Part shown: piece by piece, positions 23,507 through 30,496 of the stretch
How positions within the stretch are numbered: the first letter of the stretch is position 1
Layout of the letters: each line of letters opens with the position of its first letter
Origin: a virus
IMG/VR virus record: IMGVR_UViG_3300030117_003965
Span: 1 to 31,199 of that record
DNA length: 31,199 bases
Strand: one strand, 5' to 3'
Translations under genes and position numbers: made by a program
The notes under the pieces: generated by a model
The model's input: the letters and a program-made list of their open reading frames with translations, nothing else
Database searches by the model: none
Told to the model about the DNA's origin: nothing

Positions 23507-24269
23507 ACAGTTCCTTAATCGTTATTACATCCGCTGACACAGGAGCTGTACCAAAAGTTAATGTTGTTCCAGAAACACCATAGTCGGTTGTTGGTCTCTG
23601 AAAAACACCATTAATGAACACCAAAACATTATCTACTGTTTGACCATCTGTTACTGTAAACGCTACAGTAGAACCGTCACCAGTATATGCTCTTGTATTG
23701 CAAGTTAATTGACCTAAGCCAATTGTTTTATTAGATAGAGTTTGCGTAGCAATCTCTGAAACTAATGTTGAGTTAGAGCCTTTAGGCAATAACATTTCAT
23801 TTGTAACACCCTCACTATGAGGTTGTGCTTTAATTTTTTGTCCGTGGCTATTCTGAGCACAATTAAGTTGTATTTGTCCTTCAGTAGAACCACCACCTCT
23901 AAATTCTGTTATGTATGTAGCACTATCTACTAATAAATTACCAGAATTGTTTGTAAGTGTTTCTGTTTGAACACTTGTTAAACCTGTTACACTACTATTT
24001 AGTGTTAAATTTACAGAGTCACCAGATACGGCAGATGTTAAGTTTGTGCCACCTGTGATAGCAAATCTCTCGCCTAGACTAATAGTTGATTCAGTTGAAC
24101 TTTCATCAACAATTGTAAAAGAAAAAGATTGAGTTAAATTTGAACCATCTGTACCTAGATAGTTGTAAATTTCATTAAAGTTATCATTTATTAGGTCACC
24201 ACCAGCTCTAATGGTAGTACCTGTACCGTCATTTGCTATAGAACCAATTGATATTGTTTGTTTTGCCAT
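23505..24269 (-). CDS. Fibre protein with MAKQTI-type N-terminus and GDGST domain (254 aa)
   Basis: The start MAKQTISIGSIANDGTGTTIRAGGDLINDNFNEIYNYLG-type (residues 1-39) is a common N-terminal attachment module of marine phage fibres, ending in the 'INDNFNEIY' helix. A shaft-like section follows: IVDESSTESTISLGERFAITGGTNLT, STEGQIQLNCAQNSHGQKI and NEMLLPKGSN. The C-terminal domain (about 190-254) has YTGDGSTVAFTV, DNVLVFINGVFQRPTTDY, TLTFGTAPVSADVITIKEL. That domain closely matches the second domain of the 12668-13309 protein. It sits downstream of the gp7-like gene with its own late promoter 22 nt before the ATG. AGAGAG is the likely ribosome site. Confidence 0.8.
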   Translation of the reverse strand: MAKQTISIGSIANDGTGTTIRAGGDLINDNFNEIYNYLGTDGSNLTQSFSFTIVDESSTESTISLGERFAITGGTNLTSAVSGDSVNLTLNSSVTGLTSVQTETLTNNSGNLLVDSATYITEFRGGGSTEGQIQLNCAQNSHGQKIKAQPHSEGVTNEMLLPKGSNSTLVSEIATQTLSNKTIGLGQLTCNTRAYTGDGSTVAFTVTDGQTVDNVLVFINGVFQRPTTDYGVSGTTLTFGTAPVSADVITIKEL

Positions 24270-24291
24270 CTTTTCTCTCTAAATTCCCTAA

Positions 24292-24299
24292 TATTTATA
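24292..24299 (-). promoter_or_regulatory. Late promoter TATAAATA
   Basis: An exact element lies in the gap after the gp7-like gene, 22 nt before the ATG of the fibre gene at 24269, with AGAGAG in the leader. Confidence 0.7.
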
Positions 24300-24310
24300 C
24301 AAGTTTCTCA

Positions 24311-26983
24311 TTATGTTTGGTCAAAAGTTACAGTTGTTGTATCAAATTTAATTGTTGTAGTATCAAATGTTGTTCCTGGTGCTGACACTACAATTTCAGT
24401 AGGTATTGTTATTGGTTGTTTCATCTGAGCTATATCATATTCTGCAAGAGTAAATCTCTCGCCGTCAATATCTGTATCACTAAAACCAGTAACTCTATGG
24501 TCTGCCCAATTAACTAATTTTAATGGTGAAATATATTTGTTTGTACCATTTATACTACCTGCAATAGCCGTGGTCTGAGCAAGAGTATGTGTTCCAGAAT
24601 ACATATTACTTGATGAGAATGGCGCTGACCCTATTTGTAGTCTTTTCATTGTAGGTCCGCCATATGCAAAACCTCTTAAATATGTATCACCTCTTGAAGT
24701 AATATTATATAGTGTTGATGATTGACTTAATTTGATTGTGTAAAGTCTTCTTAATGTTACATCTCTTGTATTTGGTGTAAAGTGTTCGCTTGTACTATCA
24801 TCAAAATCTGGATCCACACCTTGTTGAGCATTTGCTCTTTGTGATGTGCCATCATCAACTGTTCCAAGTCTTCTACCAAAGATAGTAGAGAATAGTTGAC
24901 TAATAACACCAAAGATTGGACTTTCAGATATACCAGATATTTGACCATCAACTGGTTGAGAAATTTGAGCACTAATTCTACTTTCAATGTTTACTTGACC
25001 TGTAAAATAAAAACCAGCTGTGTGCATTGTTTTTTTGAAACTATCTCGCCAGTCATTTATTGCACGACCAACTTTTATTACATAAGAAAAGTCTTGATAA
25101 TATAAACTATCTTGTATTCTCATAGCGTCATCTGAAATATGACCATCTTCATTTATAAAAGCACCGTTTGTATCGCCAACTGCTGTAACAGTTGTTGTAG
25201 CAGTTGCTTGTTGTACTCTTGCGATTGTAGCAGTAGCACCATTAGCAAGTGTTATTGTTCTACCGACTTGAAAAGTACCACTAGCTGCTTTAAATTTTAA
25301 TGTTTGTAAAGTAGAATTAAATGATACAGAGGTTGCCGTAATCGTTGAACTTGAACTATCTAAAGAAGTCATACCTTGGTCTGCAACAAAAGTACCTGTT
25401 ATATCTTTTAATATCATAACACCAGGAACACTTAAAGTTGGTGGAGTTGGTGATTGATGATACTCTGCACCTGGCTCAACAATTTTTAAACCTAAAACTC
25501 TACCAATATTATTACCATTTGCTAAAATTTTTGCTGATTCACCTGCTGAACTAGTTACAGTTATTGTAGGTAATGTTGTGTAGTTAGAACCTGGATTTAT
25601 TATTCTAATATCTGTAATATCATTTATACCTGTTCCTGATTCTTGAACAACTTTGTTTCCTGTATATGAATCACCTCTTACAGTTTCATCTTCTAATATA
25701 ATATGGTCGTCTGTTGTTGATGTTGAATCTTCAGGTGTTAATCCACCATTTACAAGTGAAACTTTTGCAACTGCACCGCCGCCATCTGTATTTGCATTAT
25801 TAAATACTAAATCATCACCTATCTCAAAACTATTGCCTGCGTCATCAATAATAAAATCTGTAATACCACCATTACCAATTGCATTAACTTGAATAATAGA
25901 ACCTGTACCACCACCTGTGATTGGCACACTATCATTTTCTGCTGATAAAAATCCATCATTTGTAATTGATATTGTTCCTGGTATTCCTGAAGTAGTAGCT
26001 TTGATAAAAACAGAGGCGTCATCTGATTGTGTGCCTCTTACTTCTTCACCAGTTTGAAAAGTGCCTTGTATTGAACTACCGCCTAAAGTAAATTCTGTAA
26101 TTTCATTTGCACCTATTTGAAATTTTGAAACTGCTTCTACAATAGCTGTTGCGCCTGAAGATTGACCTGTTATTGTTCTACCAATAAGTAATGATGTATC
26201 AGAGCCAGCAAATGCGATAGCTCTTAATATTTTATTTGTAGTCCACTTACCATCAGAAATACGCAACATATTTTCTCTAGGGTAAATAGTTTCTGAAGGT
26301 AGACCAAATAACATTCTAAAAAATATTTCATGGCCTCTATTTGTACCTTTTGCTCTATAAACAGATTTAATATTTTTAATTAGTTTTCTTTTATCTACTG
26401 AACCATCTAAATTTTCAGGTATAGTATTTAAAAATTCATTTCTAAATTTAGTTAAAAAGTTTGAGATAACTTTATCAGGATCCCTAAACTGTAATAGTTG
26501 TTGAATTGTATTTACAGGATTAGGTTTGTAATCACCTAAAATTGCTGTTGCGTTTGAACTAGCACCAACTAAACTTTCACCTTCTATAAATTTATTTTGT
26601 GCTGATATGTAAAGTTTGCCATTTGCTAAATCTTCTTTTAATATTACAGCTGTCGCTTTTGATGTTTGTCCTGTAACAGTTTCACCTCTGGTAAATTTAC
26701 CATAAGTAGAACTTTCTAATATTACTTTATCACCTGCGTCTAGTTGTGTTCTATCTGTATCTAATCTTGAAGCGTCTAATAGAAGTGTGCTTGTATCTGT
26801 ATTTAATTCAGACTCTAATCGTATGCCATCGGAAGTTTGTACACTTGTTACAGAAATCTCTGCTGATTCCATAAAAGTGAAATAAGATTTTACAAACTCT
26901 AAAAATTTAGGGTGGTCAGTAACGACAAATTCTGGCGCCTGACTGTTTATGAGATTGGAAATCTTATCAGTAAATTTGGCCAT
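24311..26983 (-). CDS. Baseplate structural protein in gp7 position, gp7-like (890 aa)
   Basis: It lies directly after gp6, where T4 has gp7, and is of similar size (T4 gp7 about 1030 residues). Residues 1-40 (FTDKISNLINSQAPEFVVTD, FLEFVKSYFTFMES) and 170-235 (DPDKVISNFLTKFRNEF, SVYRAKGTNRGHEIFFRMLF, ETIYP) resemble the wedge 'AYI.YLS', 'TKGIEASYKFLFKVLYNEEV'-type segment I recall near the C-terminal part of T4 gp7. Near residues 640-660 is INDWRDSFKKTMHTAGFYF. In between are several 'G.TITG.TSGATA' repeats (about 98-118, 134-150, 267-285, 309-325, 565-585). The C-terminus ends in repeated 'TTIKFDTTTVTFDQT'. The gp7 call is inference; the N-terminal domains of T4 gp7 are not recognisable. Confidence 0.6.
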   Translation of the reverse strand: MAKFTDKISNLINSQAPEFVVTDHPKFLEFVKSYFTFMESAEISVTSVQTSDGIRLESELNTDTSTLLLDASRLDTDRTQLDAGDKVILESSTYGKFTRGETVTGQTSKATAVILKEDLANGKLYISAQNKFIEGESLVGASSNATAILGDYKPNPVNTIQQLLQFRDPDKVISNFLTKFRNEFLNTIPENLDGSVDKRKLIKNIKSVYRAKGTNRGHEIFFRMLFGLPSETIYPRENMLRISDGKWTTNKILRAIAFAGSDTSLLIGRTITGQSSGATAIVEAVSKFQIGANEITEFTLGGSSIQGTFQTGEEVRGTQSDDASVFIKATTSGIPGTISITNDGFLSAENDSVPITGGGTGSIIQVNAIGNGGITDFIIDDAGNSFEIGDDLVFNNANTDGGGAVAKVSLVNGGLTPEDSTSTTDDHIILEDETVRGDSYTGNKVVQESGTGINDITDIRIINPGSNYTTLPTITVTSSAGESAKILANGNNIGRVLGLKIVEPGAEYHQSPTPPTLSVPGVMILKDITGTFVADQGMTSLDSSSSTITATSVSFNSTLQTLKFKAASGTFQVGRTITLANGATATIARVQQATATTTVTAVGDTNGAFINEDGHISDDAMRIQDSLYYQDFSYVIKVGRAINDWRDSFKKTMHTAGFYFTGQVNIESRISAQISQPVDGQISGISESPIFGVISQLFSTIFGRRLGTVDDGTSQRANAQQGVDPDFDDSTSEHFTPNTRDVTLRRLYTIKLSQSSTLYNITSRGDTYLRGFAYGGPTMKRLQIGSAPFSSSNMYSGTHTLAQTTAIAGSINGTNKYISPLKLVNWADHRVTGFSDTDIDGERFTLAEYDIAQMKQPITIPTEIVVSAPGTTFDTTTIKFDTTTVTFDQT

Positions 26984-26994
26984 CTGATAAATCC

Positions 26995-28857
26995 TTAATA
27001 ACTACTTGTTGTCGTATAACCTACACCGGCGTCAGCAGAACCGCCAACGAAAGTATCCGCCTCTACTGTTATTGTTGAGTTAGCTGTATCAATATTTAAG
27101 ATTTGGTCTCTTACTGGTACAACATCATTAGAACTAGGCGTAACTGTTAATTCTATTACAGTTGAAGCTGCGCCTCTAATATTTTCTACTACTGATACAT
27201 TTAAAGAATTAATTGTAACAGCACCTGTTGAATAATCAATTGTGCCTTGTGTATTATTTGCATAAACTCTAGTAGCACCTGATAAACTATATCGTCTTAC
27301 ATTACCTTGGCCATCATCATCTAAAAAGAAAATTGTATTTGCGTCACCATCAATTTTAAAACCTGTTGAAGATAAAATACCGCCTGAAGCAGAATTATGT
27401 CCTGAATGAGGATTATATAATGCGTTTCTAAAATAAACATTATATTTTGAAGATACATTTAGAGTTGGTGTAAAATCTTTTCTAATTTTTATAGTTGTAA
27501 TATTTGAAACAATACTTGTATCAGTATTATCAATTAGTCCTATAATTTTTGAATATCTAAAAACACCATCAAATTGATTTAAAGTATTTGTATTATAATT
27601 AGTTAATGTAGTTATTACATTTGATTTAATTGTATCTGAAGTTTTTGTAGTTGCCTCAGCGTTAAATTTTACATTAGAAGTTAAAAGTATAGTTGTTGTT
27701 TCCGGGTCAACAAACTCTGGTCTTACTGATACAACATTAAATTTTTTAAGTTGTGCTTTTATACTTTCTTTTGTAGAGTTAGTTAATGTTGAACCTGAAA
27801 TAGGTTTGATTGCAATTTTAACAACACCATATTGTGGTGTTTCATCATCTTCACCACCCCATGCACTAACTGATTGAGCATTTGCATAAACTGATTTTAC
27901 AATAGTTTCATAATCTTTAGAAGTTACCGCTCTGTCTTGAGCTGTGTATTGTAATGGCGCATTATATCTAATTGATTCTTTTGTTTGTGGTTCTGCACCG
28001 TTAGCGGCATTTGTTGTAGTTGTAATTGTTACATCTGAAAAACCACTAATATCACCTGATAATGTAAATGAACTTGCACCATTAGCTTCTGTTTTATTTG
28101 TAACAACATATTCTAAAATAACTATGTTACCATCAATTGGTTTTTTACCTAATACACCATCACCAAAATATACTTCATATCTTTCATCATCACTTTCTTG
28201 TAAGAAATATGATTTTGATACATCTGTTAAACCAGAATAACTATTTGCTAAACTATAAACTTCAGTTGTTGTATCACTTGCTGAAGTTTGTAAAGATACT
28301 TTTAAAGTTGAAGTATCTGCATTATTACTTGGTATAATAAATTTTTGGTCAACATCATTACTATCAACTGTATATTTAAATGTAACTAAAGTACCTTCAA
28401 AAATATTTACATTATCAAATTGAAAAACACCTGCATTAGGTTGAACTGCATAAGATTGATTAGTTACAAACTGATAAGATGTGCCATCAACCGAAGTTGT
28501 AAAAACTGTGCCTTTATCCATAGTTAAAGATGTTGTTGTACTAGGTACATTATTTACTTTAACTGATAAAACTGCATTAGAAGCTTTTGCTGATGTTGGG
28601 GTGTAACCTAACATCTTTGCTAATGAAACAATATTTTTTCTTATGTCTGCTGAGTCTAGGTACATTTCATTTGCTAACATATTAGCATTAAAACCTAGAT
28701 AGTGAGTATTATAGGCCAACATATCAATTAGAACTGCAAAACCAGAACCTTCAAAATCGTAATCTTGAAACTCTGATTGACCTTGTAAGAAAGTTTTTAA
28801 ATTTGTTTTTATATTATCAAAGTCTAATTCTGATACAGTTAATTTATTTGAAGCCAT
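26995..28857 (-). CDS. 6: Baseplate wedge protein gp6 (gpJ-like, 620 aa)
   Basis: gp6 forms the inner ring of the T4 baseplate and is the counterpart of P2 gpJ. Diagnostic segments are DFDNIKTNLKTFLQGQSEFQ (12-31), DYDFEGSGFAVLIDMLAYNT (32-51), FNANMLANEMYLDSADIRKN (56-75) and VSLAKMLGYTPTSAKA (77-91). Around 296-346 is the gpJ-type 'YTAQDRAVTSKDYETIVKS', then SAWGGEDDETPQYG and VKIAIKP. The length is close to T4 gp6 (660). AGG lies 8 nt before the ATG, and only 4 nt separate it from the gp25 gene, so gp25, gp6 and the gp7-like gene are very probably one transcript; no late promoter is seen before gp6 or the gp7-like gene. Confidence 0.93.
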   Translation of the reverse strand: MASNKLTVSELDFDNIKTNLKTFLQGQSEFQDYDFEGSGFAVLIDMLAYNTHYLGFNANMLANEMYLDSADIRKNIVSLAKMLGYTPTSAKASNAVLSVKVNNVPSTTTSLTMDKGTVFTTSVDGTSYQFVTNQSYAVQPNAGVFQFDNVNIFEGTLVTFKYTVDSNDVDQKFIIPSNNADTSTLKVSLQTSASDTTTEVYSLANSYSGLTDVSKSYFLQESDDERYEVYFGDGVLGKKPIDGNIVILEYVVTNKTEANGASSFTLSGDISGFSDVTITTTTNAANGAEPQTKESIRYNAPLQYTAQDRAVTSKDYETIVKSVYANAQSVSAWGGEDDETPQYGVVKIAIKPISGSTLTNSTKESIKAQLKKFNVVSVRPEFVDPETTTILLTSNVKFNAEATTKTSDTIKSNVITTLTNYNTNTLNQFDGVFRYSKIIGLIDNTDTSIVSNITTIKIRKDFTPTLNVSSKYNVYFRNALYNPHSGHNSASGGILSSTGFKIDGDANTIFFLDDDGQGNVRRYSLSGATRVYANNTQGTIDYSTGAVTINSLNVSVVENIRGAASTVIELTVTPSSNDVVPVRDQILNIDTANSTITVEADTFVGGSADAGVGYTTTSSY

Positions 28858-28861
28858 TTAC

Positions 28862-29287
28862 TTACCTAATTCTTTGTAGTGTTGTTGTAACAGAAACAGG
28901 ATTTGGTAAATTTAACACATAAAAATTTACAACAACATCTATTGCGTTTCTGTCCATTTGTTCATTTACTTGAATAGAAGACAAACTTGCTCTTGGTTCA
29001 TAATTACTTAAAACTTCTTCTATTTTTCTTCTCATAAAAATACCAGTCATTGGTGTATAGTTTTCAAATAACATATCTCTAACACCACAACCTAATTCAG
29101 GATGAAAAGGTCTCTCGTAGAACTGTGTATTAATTAAATTCTTAACACTTCTTTTTACTGCTTCAACATCTGTAATTTTTACCACATCATTAGTAACAGG
29201 ATGTCTAGTAAAGTCTAAATCTAGGTCTACATAAGTCCTAGTAGATTTTTTACTTTTGTTTGTACTTGAAGCGTCATAATTTGCCAT
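28862..29287 (-). CDS. 25: Baseplate wedge protein gp25 (lysozyme-like fold, 141 aa)
   Basis: gp25 nucleates sheath assembly on the baseplate in contractile tails and is conserved in T6SS (TssE). Residues 18-31 (TYVDLDLDFTRHPV) give the family start, followed by VKITDVEAVKRSVKNLINTQ (36-55), the core ERPFHPELGCGVRDMLFENY (58-77) and the EPR triad at 97-99 in SNYEPRASLSSIQV. Length is near T4 gp25 (132). No convincing Shine-Dalgarno site precedes the ATG: the exact late promoter TATAAATA ends 8 nt before it, so the late transcript would begin only about 2 nt upstream. It is tightly followed by gp6. Confidence 0.95.
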   Translation of the reverse strand: MANYDASSTNKSKKSTRTYVDLDLDFTRHPVTNDVVKITDVEAVKRSVKNLINTQFYERPFHPELGCGVRDMLFENYTPMTGIFMRRKIEEVLSNYEPRASLSSIQVNEQMDRNAIDVVVNFYVLNLPNPVSVTTTLQRIR

Positions 29288-29295
29288 AACGGTAA

Positions 29296-29303
29296 TATTT
29301 ATA
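29296..29303 (-). promoter_or_regulatory. Late promoter TATAAATA close to gp25 start
   Basis: An exact element ends 8 nt before the gp25 ATG at 29287. It would drive the gp25-gp6-gp7-like run, with a leader of about 2 nt and no Shine-Dalgarno site. Confidence 0.65.
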
Positions 29304-29316
29304 CGAGTTTTTTAAA

Positions 29317-29616
29317 CTAACCAGAGAAAACATTACCAGAGCCACTAGTCATAGCGCCAGCGTCAGCACTATCGCCTATTCTAGCAACTGATATACCATG
29401 AACTCTTACAGTTGCCGAACCAGCATTAACAGCCGCTACATGATTTACACAAGCTGGTACTGGTGGAAATGGGTGTGCTACAGTAGGGTCACCTATTCTA
29501 GCAATCAATATAGAGTTTGCTCTAACAGTTGATTGTCCAGGTGTTGCAAGTGTAGTAGTGCCTACACAAGCATGACCTGTTGATAGTGAATCACCTTGTC
29601 TGCTAACGGCTGGCAT
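29317..29616 (-). CDS. 5.4: PAAR-domain tail spike tip protein (gp5.4-like, 99 aa)
   Basis: PAAR proteins form the metal-binding cone at the tip of contractile-tail spikes and T6SS VgrG. The protein shows the family plan in two halves: SRQGDSLSTGHACVG (5-19), STVRANSILIARIGDP (29-44), then PVPACVNHVAAVNAGSATVR (52-71) and VHGISVARIGDS (72-83). Candidate metal ligands are His15, His48, Cys56 and His59. The size matches T4 gp5.4 (97 residues), with no extra effector domain, so it is a plain tip. The start overlaps the preceding 82-residue gene by 14 nt. Its place just before gp25 and gp6 fits a baseplate cluster. Confidence 0.95.
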   Translation of the reverse strand: MPAVSRQGDSLSTGHACVGTTTLATPGQSTVRANSILIARIGDPTVAHPFPPVPACVNHVAAVNAGSATVRVHGISVARIGDSADAGAMTSGSGNVFSG

Positions 29617-29851
29617 TTTTTAGTGCTTCTCGTCTTCTTTCTTGAATTAACGCTTGTTTAATTTTTCTACCTACTGGTATGGTTATGTAATGGCACATTT
29701 CTTTGCCTTTTTTACTAATATACTCAACTGCTATCTTTGCGTCTTTAAAATCTGATTGCACAGACATAACAGCTTTTTTTAAACTAATCGCTTCTTTCTC
29801 TTTTTCATCACCTGCTTCATTCCAAAACTTAAATAATCTCATTTTTGCCAT
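29603..29851 (-). CDS. Conserved hypothetical protein, basic and helical (82 aa)
   Basis: The protein (MAKMRLFKFWNEAGDEKEKE, then AISLKKAVMSVQSDFKDAKI and VEYISKKGKEMCHYITIPVG) has a mixed alpha/beta N-terminal half and a strongly basic C-terminal helix (RKIKQALIQERRREALKN). I do not recognise a named family. Its 3' end overlaps the PAAR gene by 14 nt in another frame, a sign of translational coupling. Its 5' end lies 7 nt after the stop of the Cys-rich mini-protein. Small genes in this position upstream of PAAR occur in related marine phages; a spike-assembly role is a guess from location only. Confidence 0.75.
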   Translation of the reverse strand: MAKMRLFKFWNEAGDEKEKEAISLKKAVMSVQSDFKDAKIAVEYISKKGKEMCHYITIPVGRKIKQALIQERRREALKNASR

Positions 29852-29857
29852 AAATTA

Positions 29858-29992
29858 CTAATCCTTACAAGTTTCACATCTACATTCTTTACAACATTCT
29901 ATTGTAACATCTTTTTGGTCACCGTCTTTGTAAGTTTGCATACATTTTTCACCACAATGACTTAAATGACCACAATTTGAACAATGGGACAT
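29858..29992 (-). CDS. Cys/His-rich mini-protein, probable zinc binder (44 aa)
   Basis: An ORF of 44 residues runs from ATG at 29992 to TAG ending at 29858, filling the gap between its neighbours. It starts MSHCSNCGHLSHCGEKCMQT and ends ECCKECRCETCKD. Nine Cys (4, 7, 13, 17, 34, 35, 38, 40, 43) and three His (3, 9, 12) in 44 residues give a CxxC...CxxxC N-terminal cluster and a CCxxCxCxxC C-terminal cluster. Two zinc knuckles are plausible. The GGA of an AAGGA ribosome site is 8 nt before the ATG, with a late-promoter-like AATAAATA 19 nt before it. That signal set and the tight fit make it likely to be real. Function is unknown; a metal donor for the PAAR tip nearby is one speculative idea. 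Confidence 0.75.
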   Translation of the reverse strand: MSHCSNCGHLSHCGEKCMQTYKDGDQKDVTIECCKECRCETCKD

Positions 29993-30011
29993 GATTTTTT
30001 CCTTTTTCTAC

Positions 30012-30019
30012 TATTTATT
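30012..30019 (-). promoter_or_regulatory. Late promoter variant AATAAATA
   Basis: It lies 19 nt before the ATG of the Cys-rich mini-protein at 29992, at the end of the lipoprotein gene, with AAGGA in the leader. Confidence 0.5.
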
Positions 30020-30242
30020 AAAAATTACAAGCAGCTTTCATCTGCTGTATATTGATTCTTTTCATGTCATCAAGCGAATCAAGAGCCGAATCAGCAATAT
30101 TTTCATAATCAGGCGACCATTTGCACTCGAATCGCTCTGTTTTTGTTGAAAAATTGCAAGAATTTATAAAAAAGAACAAAAATAGAACAAAAAAAGTCAA
30201 AAAATGTTGATTTATAACGCTTTTTTTAGTGATTTTTTTCAT
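30018..30242 (-). CDS. Small predicted lipoprotein (74 aa)
   Basis: The N-terminus MKKITKKSVINQHF is followed by a hydrophobic stretch (residues about 13-27, very Phe-rich) ending in INSC with Cys29, a plausible lipobox. The mature part is short and polar (FECKWSPDYENIADSALDSL, ending MKAACNF), with three further Cys-containing positions (40, 72 and the lipid Cys). It would be exported and anchored in a host membrane. Candidates include an outer-membrane spanin partner or a superinfection-exclusion protein; nothing in the sequence decides. The ribosome site is weak (AGCAGA). A GATAAATA element 28 nt upstream suggests late expression. Confidence 0.6.
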   Translation of the reverse strand: MKKITKKSVINQHFLTFFVLFLFFFINSCNFSTKTERFECKWSPDYENIADSALDSLDDMKRINIQQMKAACNF

Positions 30243-30260
30243 TTTTTCTGCTTTTTTCGC

Positions 30261-30289
30261 TTGCTTTCTATATTTATCTATGGTATAGT
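30261..30289 (+). promoter_or_regulatory. Predicted host-type (sigma70) promoter for plus-strand genes
   Basis: TTGCTT at 30261-30266 and TATAGT at 30284-30289 are separated by 17 bp. The predicted start near 30296 precedes the AAAGGA ribosome site and the ATG at 30317. The -35 is only a partial match, so the call is moderate. Confidence 0.45.
30271..30278 (-). promoter_or_regulatory. Late promoter variant GATAAATA heading the minus-strand block
   Basis: It lies 28 nt before the ATG of the lipoprotein-like gene at 30242. It falls inside the spacer of the predicted plus-strand sigma70-type promoter. Confidence 0.5.
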
Positions 30290-30294
30290 ATACC
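30282..30294. repeat. 13-bp perfect palindrome over the predicted plus-strand -10
   Basis: GGTATA-G-TATACC is a perfect inverted repeat around a single central base and overlaps the predicted -10 hexamer and start region. It could be an operator or simply a symmetrical AT-rich -10; the sequence alone does not decide. Confidence 0.4.
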
Positions 30295-30316
30295 TATGAT
30301 TACGAAAGGAAACACT

Positions 30317-30493
30317 ATGAATACTTTTTTTAGTATTACGACTATTCTAGCAGCTATTTTAGCTGTTGGTTCAATTGAAGATTGTGGTGGTCATTGTTTA
30401 GGCAATGAAAACTGGACAATGTTCTTTATTTGCTTGACAATTATGATAATTTCAGGTATAATGACTATATTAACACTTAACAAAGGACAATAA
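30317..30493 (+). CDS. Small two-span membrane protein (58 aa)
   Basis: The start is placed at 30317, where AAAGGA lies 7 nt upstream; an in-frame ATG at 30296 has no ribosome site and lies at the predicted transcription start. The protein has two hydrophobic segments (about 4-20 and 35-53) joined by a short loop containing EDCGGHCLGNEN with Cys23, His26 and Cys27, and a short polar C-terminus. I do not recognise a family. It heads the plus-strand gene group that diverges from the late module, so early or middle expression is likely. Roles such as holin-like, antiholin or membrane modulation are possible but not supported by any motif. Confidence 0.7.
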   Translation: MNTFFSITTILAAILAVGSIEDCGGHCLGNENWTMFFICLTIMIISGIMTILTLNKGQ

Positions 30494-30496
30494 ACT

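Noticed and set aside
30296-30316. Upstream ATG at 30296 as the start of the small membrane protein
   Set aside because: It coincides with the predicted transcription start and has no ribosome site, whereas the ATG at 30317 has AAAGGA 7 nt upstream.
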